From Brevibacterium sp. S22 (GTDB taxonomy: Bacteria > Actinomycetota > Actinomycetes > Actinomycetales > Brevibacteriaceae), in NCBI RefSeq assembly GCF_004745485.1, contig NZ_RHFG01000017.1, positions 19,319 through 83,318 on the forward strand: a stretch of DNA of 64,000 nucleotides, read 5' to 3'. Positions 25,647-34,071 of this stretch are shown in pieces. The stretch's first letter is position 1, and each line of letters opens with the position of its first letter. A model generated the notes under the pieces. It was not told where the DNA came from and made no database searches. It was given only the letters and a program-made list of their open reading frames with translations. Made by a program: the position numbers and the translations under genes.

Positions 25647-26174
25647 TCATGTTCGGGAGCGGGCGGCCACCTCGGTGACGGTGTCGACGAAACGCTGAGC
25701 CTCGGCGGGGGTGGTCTCCTCGAGCCGCATCGACGCTCCGACCTGCAGCTCCACGGTGACGGTCGCGCGTCCACGGAGATCTTCTGCGCGAACAGCTCCG
25801 ATCTGCCGCAGGGACGCCTGCGAAAGCTGGGTGACGGAGCCCCGAGTATCGGTGCGCACCCGCATGATCCGCAGGTCGGTGAGGATGAGCAGATCCGTGT
25901 CGAAGGGCGGCAGACTCCGCAGCCGTTCGTACTCGATCTCACCGGGGCGGAACAGGCCGACCGCGTTGGTCGACGCTGCTCGCATCCGTGGGCTGCTCGG
26001 CATTCGACGGGTTGCTGATGCCGTCCTGCGGGTTCGAACCCAGCGGCGGATCGCGCGGAGCGGGGACCACGCGTCTGCGGGCGAGGAGCCGTCGGGGCTC
26101 TCGGGGCGGAGCGACTCCGGTCGGTCGGCGTCGGCTGGGGGAACCGGATCGGAGGGGAGGGAATGGGAGGTCAT
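25647..26174 (-). CDS. soluble protein with the same PH-like C-terminal domain (paralogue D)
   Basis: 175 residues, no membrane segment. The first 75 residues are Ser/Pro/Arg-rich and probably disordered; the last 95 (RPGEIEYERLRSLPP, LLILTDLRIMRVRTD, SQASLRQIGAVRAEDL, VELQVGASMRLEE, RFVDTVTEVAARS) follow the pattern of the C-terminal domains of paralogues A-C. The frame is open to 27110, but ATG 26174 fits the domain and the divergent DtxR-type gene. There is no ribosome site; CAGAAT ends 7 nt upstream. The common domain next to the same locus suggests a soluble partner of the membrane paralogues; function unknown. Confidence 0.65.
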   Translation of the reverse strand: MTSHSLPSDPVPPADADRPESLRPESPDGSSPADAWSPLRAIRRWVRTRRTASATRRMPSSPRMRAASTNAVGLFRPGEIEYERLRSLPPFDTDLLILTDLRIMRVRTDTRGSVTQLSQASLRQIGAVRAEDLRGRATVTVELQVGASMRLEETTPAEAQRFVDTVTEVAARSRT

Positions 26175-26270
26175 GACTGTGATTCTGGCAGGGCCGCCTC
26201 GGTGCCGGGCCGGGTCGGAGGTAATCGTTTCGCAACATCTGTGTCGGTTCGTCCATGGGATACTGAAGGC

Positions 26271-26942
26271 ATGCGTGCAGGTGAAGTCTCCGAGGTCAGC
26301 CAGGACTACCTCAAGGCCATCTGGTCGGCCCAGGAATGGGGCGGGGACCCGATGACGGCCACCGAGCTTGCGAACCGATTCGGAACGACGAAGGCCAACG
26401 TGTCCGAGGTCCTCAAACGTCTCGACGAGCTCGACCTCATCACTCGGGTGCCCTACCGCCCGCCGGTGCTCACCGACCAGGGCAAGGCGATCGCCCTGTC
26501 GATGGTGCGCAGACATCGGCTCATCGAAACGTTCCTCGTCGAGTCGCTCGGCTACGGCTGGGACGAAGTCCACGACGAGGCCGAGATCCTCGAACACGCC
26601 GCCTCCGATCGGCTCATCGACCGTATCGACGCATTCCTCGGCCACCCGACGTCCGATCCGCACGGCGATCCCATTCCGGGTGCTGATGGTGCCGTCGATT
26701 CCCATACCCCGACGCTGCTCGCCGAGGCGGCGGCCGGGTCCTATGCGGTGTTGAGGGTCTCCGACGCCGATCCGCAGGTCTTGGGCATGCTCGCCGAGGC
26801 GGGTGTGCTTCCCGATGTCGCGCTCGACGTCATCGACCGTACCGATGAGGAGGTCATCGTGGAGATCGGAGGGAAGCGGGAGACGATCGCTTCCGCGCTC
26901 GCCGCGGCCGTGTATCTGCGCATGGCCGCGGCGACGGGCTGA
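26271..26942 (+). CDS. DtxR/MntR family metal-dependent regulator
   Basis: 223 residues. Winged helix-turn-helix at about 8-65 (SQDYLKAIWSAQEWGGDPMT, ELANRFGTTKANVSEVLKRL), a dimerisation and metal-site region at about 70-125 (SMVRRHRLIETFLVESLGYG, EVHDEAEILEHAAS, HPTSDPHGDPIP), and a C-terminal SH3-like or FeoA-like part. The EAEILEHAAS and HPTSDPHGDPIP segments hold the metal ligands of this family. It could bind the palindrome before mntH or the iron box at 56.7 kb; sequence alone does not say which metal. ATG 26271 lacks a ribosome site, but GATACT (26259-26264) ends exactly 6 nt upstream, so leaderless translation is likely. Confidence 0.88.
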   Translation: MRAGEVSEVSQDYLKAIWSAQEWGGDPMTATELANRFGTTKANVSEVLKRLDELDLITRVPYRPPVLTDQGKAIALSMVRRHRLIETFLVESLGYGWDEVHDEAEILEHAASDRLIDRIDAFLGHPTSDPHGDPIPGADGAVDSHTPTLLAEAAAGSYAVLRVSDADPQVLGMLAEAGVLPDVALDVIDRTDEEVIVEIGGKRETIASALAAAVYLRMAAATG

Positions 26943-26989
26943 TCCTCGGCGAGCTGACGGGGTCGGCCCACTCGCTGAGCCGAAGGACT

Positions 26990-27550
26990 CTACCCTTGGT
27001 CGTCGTTGTGCGGCCGTGGGAACTTCGGTTCGGCGCGCAGCAGTGCCAGGGTCGTTGCCGTTCGGGCCTCGAAGCCTTCGGTGAGGAAGAGCTTCGGCCA
27101 GTCGCTCCACAGCTCGGATTCATACGGTGTGCCGGGCAGATAGGTTGTGAATGTCGCCTGTCGGTGTCCCGGGTGGGATCGGAATGCCGTTTTCGGAATG
27201 GTGCGCAGACTCTCGAACAGTGCTGTGTAGAGCACCGGGTTGAAGCCGTCTGCGCGGGCGGAGTCGGCGGTGCTCACCCAATCGGGCCCGGCAATCGGAA
27301 TGCCGCGGGCGATCGCCGAACTCATCTGAGCTTTGATGCCGGCCCGCTGTGGGTCGGGGGAGTGGTGGAGCAGGACCTTCGCCCAGCGCAGCGCCTCCTC
27401 GGGTTCGAAACCCGGCCACTGTTCAGCCGCCCTGCGGCGGTTCTCGGCGTCGCGGCGATCGGCTGCTCCATTGGAATGAGGTACCCCATGACGGTCGGCG
27501 TGAGCGGCCGAGTCGTCGGGCGGGAAACTGTCATGGAAGTCTGCAGGCAT
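26990..27550 (-). CDS. hypothetical protein
   Basis: 186 residues, not recognised. The N-terminal 50 residues are polar and charged (DDSAAHADRHGVPHSNGAAD, DRRDAENRRRAAEQWPGFEP); the rest is a compact, Trp- and Leu-containing soluble domain with FNPVLYTALFESLRTIPK and YLPGTPYESELWSDWPKLFL. No signal peptide or membrane segment. ATG 27550 is chosen because the region to its left in the protein looks coding and AAGGA is upstream, though 12 nt away; the frame is open to 27724. Convergent with the DtxR-type gene. Confidence 0.55.
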   Translation of the reverse strand: MPADFHDSFPPDDSAAHADRHGVPHSNGAADRRDAENRRRAAEQWPGFEPEEALRWAKVLLHHSPDPQRAGIKAQMSSAIARGIPIAGPDWVSTADSARADGFNPVLYTALFESLRTIPKTAFRSHPGHRQATFTTYLPGTPYESELWSDWPKLFLTEGFEARTATTLALLRAEPKFPRPHNDDQG

Positions 27551-27780
27551 GGCGGACCGTCCTTCTCGGGCGCATCGTCCCGGATCGAAGCTTGCCCGAG
27601 CGGTCGGCGCGGGCCCGTTCTTCCCCTGGGGCACCCGGTCGATGACGGGTTGCCGTGTGGCCGGCCAGGTACCGATGGCCACAACTCGCGAACGTGATTT
27701 CAGTGTAGCCGGAGGGGCTGACACAACAGCGTGGACTGACGGAGAGTCCGGCGCGTTAATCCATCAGTCTGCAGGGGGCA

Positions 27781-28302
27781 TCAGTTTGCAGGTGGTGAGT
27801 ATTCGAATACTGCGCCGAGGCCGTCATCCGGGTGATAATTCCAAGAGACTGAAAAAGCATCCCATTCTGCGGACTGGGTTCCATCGAGCGCGCGCGTTTG
27901 ACCCATTCGCGACGTTACGGAATCTGGCATTCCAAGGTTCTCACCGATGCAATAGACGTCTGAGATCTCCGGACCGTAATACTCTCCAGCCCCGCTGATA
28001 GTGATGCTCAGTTCGTCTGAGCTCAACGTAGCTCCGTCGGCACTGTCCAGAGAACAAGTCGCATAAGCTTGCGCAATGAGGTCTGCTTTCGCTGACTCTT
28101 GACTTTCGTCAAAGGCGGCGTTGACGCCGATGATCCCGCCGACTGCTCCAGCGCCGAGCACGACTCCAATACCAAGCCCTCCAAGTCCGAACCAGAGATG
28201 CCGTTTGGATCCCGCTTGTTTAGCAGGCGGATAATAGCTCGGGCTGAACTGCGGTCGTTCGGGAATCGGAAGTTCGTAGTTATTTGTAGGTGGGAATGAC
28301 AC
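27781..28302 (-). CDS. putative single-span membrane protein with proline-rich tail
   Basis: 173 residues if GTG 28302 is used, 217 if ATG 28434. A Pro-rich cytosolic segment (PERPQFSPSYYPP) precedes one membrane helix (LWFGLGGLGIGVVLGAGAVGGIIGV, read in two overlapping parts near residues 38-60 of the short form), then an exported domain with two cysteines (ATCSLDSADG and DVYCIGENLG) that could form a disulfide. This resembles actinobacterial membrane-anchored proteins of unknown role. Base composition here is visibly less GC-rich than the neighbours and rare codons occur, suggesting acquisition by transfer. Confidence 0.5.
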   Translation of the reverse strand: MSFPPTNNYELPIPERPQFSPSYYPPAKQAGSKRHLWFGLGGLGIGVVLGAGAVGGIIGVNAAFDESQESAKADLIAQAYATCSLDSADGATLSSDELSITISGAGEYYGPEISDVYCIGENLGMPDSVTSRMGQTRALDGTQSAEWDAFSVSWNYHPDDGLGAVFEYSPPAN

Positions 28303-28726
28303 TCGACTTCGGGCTTTCTCGTGCGGTGAAGAATTCGGTTTCCGAATTCTTCCTATCTCCAGAATCGGCAATCTACTGACAATTAGACTGCAAATGAGAT
28401 TGATTGGCAATCGAGAGAATGTCGCGTTCGTCACTGCTGGTGAGAAAGTCTGGCTGTGCGCAGGACTTGATTGGGTACGGCCACCGAACAGATCCGGTCA
28501 GCTGCTCGAATGCTGACGAGCTTTCCGGAACGTTTCCGTCTGTGCCCAACCGGATTGCAGCTGTTCTGTTTTCACCCGAGGCGGAGGCTGGATAAGTCCT
28601 TCTTCACTGGCATCGGCGACCGATGACCAGAAGCGGAGGTCGTGGCCCTCGGCCGTTTCGTCGCAGTCGACACAGGTGCGAAACTCGATGGTCCCCTCTT
28701 CAGTTGAGGCGGCCCGTCAGAGCCCC
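28303..28726. other. intergenic, less GC-rich patch with an unstarted coding-like frame
   Basis: On the minus strand, bases 28716 to 28498 are open for 72 codons with coding-like third positions (fragments EFRTCVDCDETAEGHDLRFW and WSSVADASEEGLIQPPP) but there is no ATG, GTG or TTG near its beginning and a TGA precedes it. It may be a gene remnant whose 5' end is lost, lying between erm and the small membrane protein gene. Nothing else is supported. Confidence 0.35.
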
Positions 28727-28750
28727 GGCCCGACGGGGAAACGTCGGGCC
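28727..28750 (-). terminator. erm terminator hairpin
   Basis: GGCCCGACG / 6-nt loop / CGTCGGGCC, a perfect 9-bp stem 15 bases after the minus-strand erm stop. Confidence 0.65.
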
Positions 28751-28764
28751 GAGGCACTGGACTC

Positions 28765-29844
28765 TCACCTCCGCGGCAGGTTCCACCTCGGCTGGGGCTG
28801 CTGCGGTTTCTGGTGCTGGTTCATGAAACCGCGTTCGGCCTGCAGGTGGCCCTTGTCATGGCTCTTCGCCTTCGGATCGGCACCCGGAATGGAGGCCTGC
28901 AGCTTCTCGGCTGCCGGTGTGGCGCCGACGATGGGCAGCTCTCCGGTGATCAACGGCTTCTCCGGGGCCGCCTCGGTGATGGGGTTCCTTTTGGGTCCTT
29001 TGTCGTTTCGCATGGTCTTTCCCTTCTTCGCATTCTTCGGCTTCTGCGCGGTCTTCGCGGATTTCTGCTGGCCGCCGGCGTTCTTCCGGCTGGGCTCGGC
29101 GGCCAGCTCGGTGAACAGTCCGGTCCACTGGTCGGGGGTGAGGTCCTTGGGCAAGGTGTCTCCTCTGATGTCGTTGCGGTCCATGGTCGATTGCAGCGTG
29201 CGGTGATCGGTGATGCTCATCTTCGAGAGGATTCCTTTCATTCCTCGCCCGCGGCCGGTGAAGACCGACCGGACGAACTGTTGATAATCGGATCGAACAC
29301 CGGCTGGGATCGATCCGGTGGGGCAGCGATCGATGGTGAGGATTCCGCCATCGACGCTGGGTTTCGGGGTGAACGCGTCTGCGGGGACGCGGGTGATGAG
29401 GCGGAAGTCGAACCATGGGGCCCACTGGGCGGTCATCATGGTCGACCCGCCGACTCCTGCGCGTTTGCGAGCGACCTCCCATTGAGTGAGGAGGATCGCC
29501 TGCTGCCAGCGTCCGGAGCGCAGCAGCTTGCGGAGGATGGGCGTCGTGAGATGGAACGGCAGATTGCCGACGATGACCGGCCGGTCGAGCCGGGTGGTCA
29601 GGACGTCGGCGTGCCGGACCTCGGCCCGCGGGTACGTGTCTTCAAGGTGATCCAACCTCGTTTCGTCGAGTTCGACGAGTGTGAGCTCTCGCCCGAGCCG
29701 GTAGAGCTCGGCGGTGACTGCCCCATCGCCGGGGCCGATCTCCATGATCGGTCCGGAGGTGGAACGAGCCAGGCTCGCAATCGTTGTGATGGTGGTGTGT
29801 GAGCGGAGGAAGTTCTGACCGAGTTCGTGGCCTCCGCCGTGCAT
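28765..29844 (-). CDS. erm: 23S rRNA (adenine-N6)-methyltransferase, Erm family
   Basis: Dimethylates A2058 of 23S rRNA, giving macrolide-lincosamide-streptogramin B resistance in this family. Motifs from ATG 29844: HELGQNFL (6-13), SAM site IMEIGPGDGAVT (33-44), catalytic motif IVGNLPFHLTTPIL (91-104), and the Erm-specific QWEVARKRAGVGGSTMMTAQ. It matches actinobacterial Erm proteins. A basic, Lys/Pro-rich tail of about 110 residues (KTAQKPKNAKKGKTMRN) extends the enzyme to 359 residues; basic tails occur in actinobacterial Erms. TTG 29931 would add 29 residues dominated by RST repeats. Neither start has a clear ribosome site. Confidence 0.88.
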   Translation of the reverse strand: MHGGGHELGQNFLRSHTTITTIASLARSTSGPIMEIGPGDGAVTAELYRLGRELTLVELDETRLDHLEDTYPRAEVRHADVLTTRLDRPVIVGNLPFHLTTPILRKLLRSGRWQQAILLTQWEVARKRAGVGGSTMMTAQWAPWFDFRLITRVPADAFTPKPSVDGGILTIDRCPTGSIPAGVRSDYQQFVRSVFTGRGRGMKGILSKMSITDHRTLQSTMDRNDIRGDTLPKDLTPDQWTGLFTELAAEPSRKNAGGQQKSAKTAQKPKNAKKGKTMRNDKGPKRNPITEAAPEKPLITGELPIVGATPAAEKLQASIPGADPKAKSHDKGHLQAERGFMNQHQKPQQPQPRWNLPRR

Positions 29845-30278
29845 CGACCGTGAAGTCGAACGCGGCGATGTCGAACGCGTGGGTGTCGAACGGTTACGTG
29901 GCGATTGGTGTAGCAATGGGATGTGCTCCAAAAAGAAGATGGAGGCACCCGAGGCAGCGCAATGATGGTGATGCAGACCGATTCGCGATGACCTGGTCGA
30001 CCGTTGTGATCGAGGTGGTCAGTGGAATGGAAGAAGATCAGCCGATTGTCGCATCGCCCGGATGCCGATGGCTCTCCGGGAGGACAACGCGCTTGCGGAA
30101 GTGATCAGGGTGACCGTCGTCGGTCAGCCGATCTCAGAAAGATTCGCCGAGCGCGCCGTCAGGCGCTGCGGTGACGAATGTAGAAGCAAGGCGCAGTCAT
30201 TGCGCTGCTGTTCAATGTTCCCATGCCGAACAAGGTAGCACAGCGGATCCTGCCGTGACCAGAGGCAGATGAAAAATA
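29845..30278. other. erm upstream region
   Basis: Holds the erm promoter on the minus strand. An 11-codon frame MRQSADLLPFH runs from 30054 to 30019 (complement), about 175 bases before ATG 29844, and an imperfect inverted repeat of GACC-TCGA type follows at about 29990-30021. Erm genes are often controlled by leader peptides, but this frame lacks a ribosome site and I cannot assign it. A 15-nt repeat in GTCGAACG steps (29853-29891) lies just before the ATG. Confidence 0.35.
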
Positions 30279-30309
30279 CCCCGCCGACTTCGACTGGAAG
30301 GCGGCGGGG
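30279..30309 (-). terminator. intrinsic terminator of the phosphate transporter gene
   Basis: CCCCGCCG / 15-nt loop / CGGCGGGG. On the minus strand the stem is followed by TATTTTTC, so it is a true stem-plus-U-run terminator, rare in this window. Confidence 0.8.
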
Positions 30310-30317
30310 CGGGAGTT

Positions 30318-30352
30318 CGGATCCGTTCGGGCGGATGCCGCGAACGGATCCG
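30318..30352. terminator. second hairpin after the phosphate transporter gene
   Basis: CGGATCCGTTCG / 11-nt loop / CGAACGGATCCG, a perfect 12-bp stem. A third small hairpin, AACGCT / TCGGG / AGCGTT, sits at 30356-30372, so three stems follow the gene in series. Confidence 0.55.
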
Positions 30353-30384
30353 GCCAACGCTTCGGGAGCGTTCGTGTCAGTGGG

Positions 30385-31887
30385 TCATCCCATAATGGTG
30401 CGCAAGGTGATGACGCCGATCGAACCGATGGCCGCGGCGGCCGGAAGGGTGATGATCCAAGCCAGCGCGATCGGCTTCATGAGCTTCCAGTTCGCCGATC
30501 GGTTGACCAGCCCGACACCGATGATCGCGCCGATGAGGATGTGCGTCGACGACACAGGCAGCCCACTCACCGAGGCGGCCATGACGATCCCCGCGGCAGC
30601 GAGTTCCGCGGCGAATCCGGAGGCCGGGTGGATCTCGGTGAGTTTCGTTCCGACGGTGGAGATGACCTTGCGCCCGATGAACCACAGCCCGGCGACGAGG
30701 GCGATACCGCAGGTGAGCAAGGCGGCGAACGGAACGGTCGCTTCGCCGTTGATGCTGTCGGTGCGAAGCACATCGAGGACGGCGGCGAAGGGGCCGACGG
30801 CGTTCGCGATGTCGTTGGAGCCGTGGCTGAAGGCGAAAGCAGAGGCGGTGAACACCTGCATCCACGAGAAGATGACGTAGGTGGCGCGGGGAACGGTCTG
30901 CTTGCGCAGGGTCCTTGCGAAGACGAAGACGGCCAGCCACACGGCGGTGCCGATCATCGCCATGATGAGGATGCCGCCGAAGACGCTCACGCTGACGTCG
31001 AGGTTCTTCAGCCCCTTGAACAGCAGCATCGCGGTGATGATGACCGCCCCCGCGGCCGCGATGAGCGGAACCCAGCGCTGCAGTGCCGAATGGGTGCCGA
31101 CCGATCCGTTGTCGGTGGGGGCCTCCTCGGTGGCGGTGTCGATCTGTGCGTCGACGGAGCCCTCTGCCGGGGAGACCGGGCTGAGCATGTGGGGCTTCAG
31201 TGTGTGCGACAGTGCCTTGCCGAGGACGTATTTCTTGATCAGTCCGTAGGTGAGGAATGCGGCGAGGCCGCCGAGGGCCGGTGAGACCACCCAGGAGATC
31301 GCGATCTGGCCGACCTCGGACCACTGCACCATGGAGAATCCGCCGGTGCCGGTGACGAAGCCGATCGTCAGGGAGGCGCCGATGATGCCGCCGATGATCG
31401 CGTGCGTCGTCGACACCGGCCAGCCCATCCGGGTCGCCAGGAGCAGCCAGACCGACGCACCGAGCAGAGCCGCCATCATGATGTACGCGAAGTCCATCGG
31501 GTTGATCGCCACCCCGCTGAGGTCGACGATTCCGCTCTTGACCGTGTCGGTGACGTCCCCGCCGGCGAGCAGTGCACCGCTGACCTCGAAGACCGCGGCG
31601 ATGAGCAGGGCCTGCTTCATCGTCAGGGTGCCGGCGCCGACGGAGGTGCCGAAGGCGTTGGCGACATCGTTGCCGCCGATGTTGAAGGCCATGAAGGCAC
31701 CGAAGAGCACCGTGGTGATGAGCACCATGCGGGGCGCGTCCCGGCCGACGAAGTCGAAGGACCACAGGGTGAAGGCGATGAGGGTGATCGCCAGCAGGGC
31801 GCCGAAGGCCAGATGCCAGAGACGGTCGTTGCTGCGGCCGACGGTAGGCGGCGGAGTGTGGCGCTCCGGTGCCAGAGCCTGGGTCAT
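30385..31887 (-). CDS. pit: PiT family inorganic phosphate transporter
   Basis: 500 residues. Two copies of the family's internal repeat are visible, each with the signature region: [20 protein letters not shown] (about 67-86) and [19 protein letters not shown] (in the second half). About ten to eleven hydrophobic segments flank a cytoplasmic loop (about 215-265) with acidic and Thr/Ser-rich content. It imports phosphate, probably as a metal-phosphate complex. ATG 31887 has AGGAG five bases upstream. A candidate PHO box lies 72 bases before the start. Monocistronic, with three hairpins after the stop. Confidence 0.92.
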   Translation of the reverse strand: MTQALAPERHTPPPTVGRSNDRLWHLAFGALLAITLIAFTLWSFDFVGRDAPRMVLITTVLFGAFMAFNIGGNDVANAFGTSVGAGTLTMKQALLIAAVFEVSGALLAGGDVTDTVKSGIVDLSGVAINPMDFAYIMMAALLGASVWLLLATRMGWPVSTTHAIIGGIIGASLTIGFVTGTGGFSMVQWSEVGQIAISWVVSPALGGLAAFLTYGLIKKYVLGKALSHTLKPHMLSPVSPAEGSVDAQIDTATEEAPTDNGSVGTHSALQRWVPLIAAAGAVIITAMLLFKGLKNLDVSVSVFGGILIMAMIGTAVWLAVFVFARTLRKQTVPRATYVIFSWMQVFTASAFAFSHGSNDIANAVGPFAAVLDVLRTDSINGEATVPFAALLTCGIALVAGLWFIGRKVISTVGTKLTEIHPASGFAAELAAAGIVMAASVSGLPVSSTHILIGAIIGVGLVNRSANWKLMKPIALAWIITLPAAAAIGSIGVITLRTIMG

Positions 31888-31958
31888 TCGTACTCCTAGC
31901 GAGAATCTGTCGATGAGGCTGTGTCTGCTTCCATGATTCTCGGACCGAATGGCCGCCA

Positions 31959-31988
31959 GGTTACGGGAAAGGTGAATGGAGAGTTAAC
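31959..31988 (-). promoter_or_regulatory. candidate PHO box upstream of pit
   Basis: On the minus strand: GTTAACT, 4 nt, ATTCACC, then CGTAACC. These are direct heptamers at about 11-12 nt steps, resembling the GTTCACC-type direct repeats bound by PhoP in Streptomyces. Position suits control of a phosphate transporter. Match is imperfect. Confidence 0.4.
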
Positions 31989-32168
31989 TCCGATTCCGTG
32001 ATCCGCGAAATGCGCATGCACACTCGGTGCCTTTTGCCTTCCGTTCACGCAATGTTCCAGGTCAGATGCTATATAGGCGCGTTCTCGCGAAACGAAGTGG
32101 ACGGGGCTTTCTAAGCAGAAAGTCATGTTGTGACAATGACCACTTCGGCCGGAATCGGGTGCACGAAA

Positions 32169-32202
32169 GAGCCCGGATCCGCGCATCTGCGGATCCGGGC
32201 TC
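32169..32202. terminator. terminator of HdeD-like gene
   Basis: GAGCCCGGATCCGC / GCATCT / GCGGATCCGGGCTC, a perfect 14-bp stem; on the minus strand TTTCGTG follows it. It lies 35 bases after the HdeD-like stop. Confidence 0.75.
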
Positions 32203-32236
32203 CACCGGTGGCAAGAGTTCGCCGAGGCGGTCTGAC

Positions 32237-32833
32237 TCAGTCGATGATCTCGCCGCTGATGACATCGCCGCCGCCGTCATCGGGACGGTTGCGGTGCGGA
32301 TCGGACTTCATCTGCCGGTCGGCCCTGCGCAGGCGACGGCCGAGGGCGATGAGGGCGATGCCGACGAGGACGATGAACCCGGCGAGGGTGAAGATCAGCG
32401 CCGTCACTCCGGCGGCCGGGGCGAAGAGGAAGAAAGCGCCGAGGATGATGCCGATGACGCCGATGACGGTGAGCACCCACCAGGACCGGACCTCCATGCG
32501 GCGGATGAAGAGGGACACGGTGAGGGACAGGAAGCTGAAGAAGATGATCGCGAATCCGGTGAGGACTGTGACCATGGATGCGAACAGCATCGGGGTGAGG
32601 AAGATGAGCACACCGAGGAGGATGAGCAGCACCGCGCGTGTGACCATGCTGCCGGTGCGGCCTCCTCGCGGTGCGAATACGAGAGAGGAGATGGCGATGA
32701 CGGCGAGCCAGCAGGCGAAGATCCGCACAACCACCTCGGCGGAGGTGCCTGGCCAGACCATCATCAACGCACCCATCACGAGGGCGATGACGCCGTTGAC
32801 GATGACTGTTCTTCCAGTGCGCTTGAGGTCCAT
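32237..32833 (-). CDS. HdeD-like (DUF308) membrane protein
   Basis: 198 residues with six hydrophobic segments arranged as two triplets: VIVNGVIALVMGALMMVWPG, FACWLAVIAISSLVFAP, VLLILLGVLIFLTPMLF, VLTGFAIIFFSFLSLTVSLF, WWVLTVIGVIGIILGAFFLF and ALIFTLAGFIVLVGIALIAL. Tail charged and cytosolic. HdeD of enteric bacteria is linked to acid resistance at high cell density, but in actinobacteria the role is unknown. It follows the slipin gene on the same strand after 79 bases, so they may be co-transcribed. Confidence 0.82.
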   Translation of the reverse strand: MDLKRTGRTVIVNGVIALVMGALMMVWPGTSAEVVVRIFACWLAVIAISSLVFAPRGGRTGSMVTRAVLLILLGVLIFLTPMLFASMVTVLTGFAIIFFSFLSLTVSLFIRRMEVRSWWVLTVIGVIGIILGAFFLFAPAAGVTALIFTLAGFIVLVGIALIALGRRLRRADRQMKSDPHRNRPDDGGGDVISGEIID

Positions 32834-32912
32834 GCCTTCAGCCTAGTCCTCCGGTTTGGACAGACGCTGAGGACATCGATGCGGGACCGGTGGACGACCG
32901 GGGCGCAGTGGT

Positions 32913-33935
32913 TCAGGCATGCCCGAGGTGCTCCTCCTGTTCGGCTGAGTTGACCTGTTCAGCCGAATCCGAGGTGGTCCGCTCCTGTTCGGGCATGTCC
33001 GAGGTGACGCGCTCCTGTTCGGGCATGAGCCCGGTGAGTTTGAGCGATTCGGACATCGCCTGGACGATGGCGTCGAGGTCGGCCGGAACGCTTGCCGCTG
33101 CGTCCGCAGCGGACCGATCGGCCGCCTCGGTGGGGGTGTCCGTCGTGGACCGCGCACCCTCCTCGGCGGTGGGAGGAGCGGTCGGGGTGTTGTTCTCGAG
33201 GAAGCGCAGCAGCTCGACAGGGAACGGCAGGACCAGGGTCGAGTTCCGTTCCGCGGCCACCTCGACGATGGTCTGGAGAAGGCGCAGCTGCAGGGCGGAC
33301 GGGGTGTCGGCCATGGCCTCGGATGCTTGGGCGAGCTTGTTCGACGCCTGCAGCTCACCATCGGCGATGATGACGCGGGACCGACGTTCACGTTCGGCCT
33401 CGGCCTGGCGCGACATCGAGCGTTTCATCGTCTCGGGCAGGGCCACGTCCTTGATCTCGACGCGGTCGATGTGAATGCCCCAGTCGACGGCGGGGTTGTC
33501 GATCATGATCGCCAAGCCCTGGTTGAGGCGTTCGCGATTGGTGAGCAGGTCATCGAGCTCGCTCTGGCCGATGATGGAACGCAGCGAGGTCTGCGCAACT
33601 TGGCCGACGGCGAGCTGGTAGTCCTCGACGTCGACGATGGCTTTGCGCGGATCGATGACCTTGAAATAGATGACGGCGTCGACTCGGACGGTGACGTTGT
33701 CGCGAGTGATGCCTTCCTGAGCGGGGATCGGCATCGTCACGATCTGAAGGTTGACCTTCTCGATCTTGTCGACGAACGGGATGATCGCTGTCATCCCTGG
33801 GGACTTCGGCTCGGAATTGACTCTGCCGAGGCGGAAGACCACCCCGCGCTCATACTGTCTGACGATCTTCAGGCTGTTTCCCAGCGTGATTGCTCCGAGT
33901 GCGACAAGTGCGGCGAGGATACTGAGCGCCAACAT
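32913..33935 (-). CDS. slipin family SPFH/band 7 protein
   Basis: 340 residues: one N-terminal membrane segment (LALSILAALVALGAITLG), then the SPFH domain from about residue 22 to 200 (VRQYERGVVFRLGRV, GLAIMIDNPAVDWGIHIDRV, EIKDVALPETMKRSMSRQAE), a helical stretch rich in Ala/Glu/Arg, and an acidic, repetitive tail with PEQER, SAEQ and TSD units (about 295-340). Slipins are stomatin-like scaffold proteins that form membrane assemblies. ATG 33935 has AAAGGAGG eight bases upstream, one of the best ribosome sites in the window. The tail repeats look lineage-specific. Confidence 0.9.
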   Translation of the reverse strand: MLALSILAALVALGAITLGNSLKIVRQYERGVVFRLGRVNSEPKSPGMTAIIPFVDKIEKVNLQIVTMPIPAQEGITRDNVTVRVDAVIYFKVIDPRKAIVDVEDYQLAVGQVAQTSLRSIIGQSELDDLLTNRERLNQGLAIMIDNPAVDWGIHIDRVEIKDVALPETMKRSMSRQAEAERERRSRVIIADGELQASNKLAQASEAMADTPSALQLRLLQTIVEVAAERNSTLVLPFPVELLRFLENNTPTAPPTAEEGARSTTDTPTEAADRSAADAAASVPADLDAIVQAMSESLKLTGLMPEQERVTSDMPEQERTTSDSAEQVNSAEQEEHLGHA

Positions 33936-34071
33936 GTCGAATCGCCTCCTTTGACGATTGACTGTCCAGCCCATTCTACGCCTGTGTGACGGGGAAAGAC
34001 ACGGGTCAGAGGCAATGCGCAGGTGGCGCGCCCGAGGTGCTCCGGGCTCGCTGCACCCGGCTGAGTCTGGC

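Noticed and set aside
30019..30054. 11-codon frame as an erm leader peptide
   Set aside because: No ribosome site, only a weak hairpin after it and no known leader pattern; mentioned as a possibility, not listed as a gene.
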